Shown piece by piece: positions 12,547-12,813 of a stretch of 12,813 bases of DNA. The translations under genes and the position numbers were made by a program. The notes beneath the pieces were generated by a model. That model did not search any database. It was given only the letters and a program-made list of their open reading frames with translations, and had not been told where the DNA came from. The number at the start of each line of letters is the position of its first letter. Position 1 is the first letter of the stretch. The stretch lies in the NCBI GenBank assembly GCA_013002375.1, contig JABDJW010000091.1:1-12813 (forward strand), read 5' to 3'. Origin of the DNA: Acidimicrobiales bacterium (GTDB taxonomy: Bacteria; Actinomycetota; Acidimicrobiia; Acidimicrobiales; SHLQ01).

Positions 12547-12813
12547 GCACCCCGACCCCAGCGGCCCCCCGGGTGGACCGACGCTGGAGCCCTCGACCCA
12601 TTCGGTCAGCCACCCTCCGGGTGATGAAGGCCGCGGTGGCGATGGCCAGCGTGGCGAGCTTCGGCGCAATCGTGCTGGCCTTCGGGCCCTTCCAGCCGAC
12701 ACCGACCCCCGCGGCATCGGGCCCGCTGGCCTTCACGGACACCACCCTCGCCCCGGGACCTGACCCCACCCTTGCGGTCGCCGGCGCCCCACCGCCCGAC
12801 CCCGGCGCACCGG
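12543..12813 (+). CDS. Small membrane protein, 3' end cut by window edge
   Basis: An ATG at 12543 overlaps the previous stop as ATGA, and the frame stays open for 90 codons to the window end. A basic N-terminus (RRWSPRPIRS, about 13-22) precedes one membrane helix (about 28-47, AAVAMASVASFGAIVLAF). The rest is Pro/Ala/Thr-rich, like an extracytoplasmic linker. No domain is visible before the cut. Its coupling to 12073-12546 and similar layout (one helix then low-complexity linker) suggest a further component of the same envelope operon. Confidence 0.65.
   Translation, partial: MSTPTPAAPRVDRRWSPRPIRSATLRVMKAAVAMASVASFGAIVLAFGPFQPTPTPAASGPLAFTDTTLAPGPDPTLAVAGAPPPDPGAP

Noticed and set aside
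1..12813. tRNA, rRNA, CRISPR array, insertion sequence or prophage genes
   Set aside because: No cloverleaf-like or rRNA sequence, no regularly spaced repeats, no transposase or integrase motifs were seen.

Overview
The window is GC-rich and tightly packed. Universal stress protein (USP) paralogues, MthK-type K+ channel architecture, many starts without a Shine-Dalgarno (SD) sequence and DosR-type palindromes all point to a high-GC actinobacterium, possibly a deep lineage such as the Acidimicrobiia. That placement is an inference from gene content and base composition; there is no rRNA or marker gene to settle it.

Region 1 (1-8352, with a coupled gene to 9836) is a stress/dormancy-type island. 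It has seven USP genes carrying about twelve USP domains: 1-498, 517-1290, 2925-3770, 3785-4513, 4625-5143, 5140-5997 and 7399-8352. Between them lie a small unknown protein (1433-1792), a two-helix K+ channel with an RCK domain (1800-2792), a CoA-transferase of the 4-hydroxybutyrate/acetyl-CoA hydrolase family (6016-7311), and an aminoglycoside-phosphotransferase-like/P-loop kinase fusion (8349-9836). Genes mostly alternate strand, with convergent gaps of 7-18 nt and four divergent promoter regions.

The main observation is regulatory. All four divergent regions carry a 15-nt imperfect palindrome close to the Mycobacterium tuberculosis DosR/DevR box (core about GGGACTTNNGNCCCT). There are six copies. 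In five of them, exactly 34 nt separate the end of the box from an ATG that has no SD and is preceded by CC. This fits leaderless transcripts whose activator site overlaps the -35 position. The sixth copy matches all 12 specified positions of the core; it sits 58 nt upstream of a GTG that does have an SD. A DosR-like hypoxia/redox/dormancy regulon is inferred. The USP plus APH/P-loop pair at its right end recalls the DosR-controlled pair Rv2005c-Rv2004c. No regulator or sensor kinase is encoded in the window.

Region 2 (9946-12813) is a separate envelope-type operon on the + strand. It encodes a membrane-anchored BON/OmpA-like protein (OmpATb/ArfA-like layout), a membrane-anchored coiled-coil protein ending in a helix-hairpin-helix, and two small single-span membrane proteins, the last cut by the window edge. 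Spacings are short, with a possible five-codon coupling ORF at 11230-11247 and an ATGA overlap at 12543.

No tRNA, rRNA, CRISPR array, insertion sequence or convincing intrinsic terminator was seen, and no stretch over 300 nt lacks a gene.
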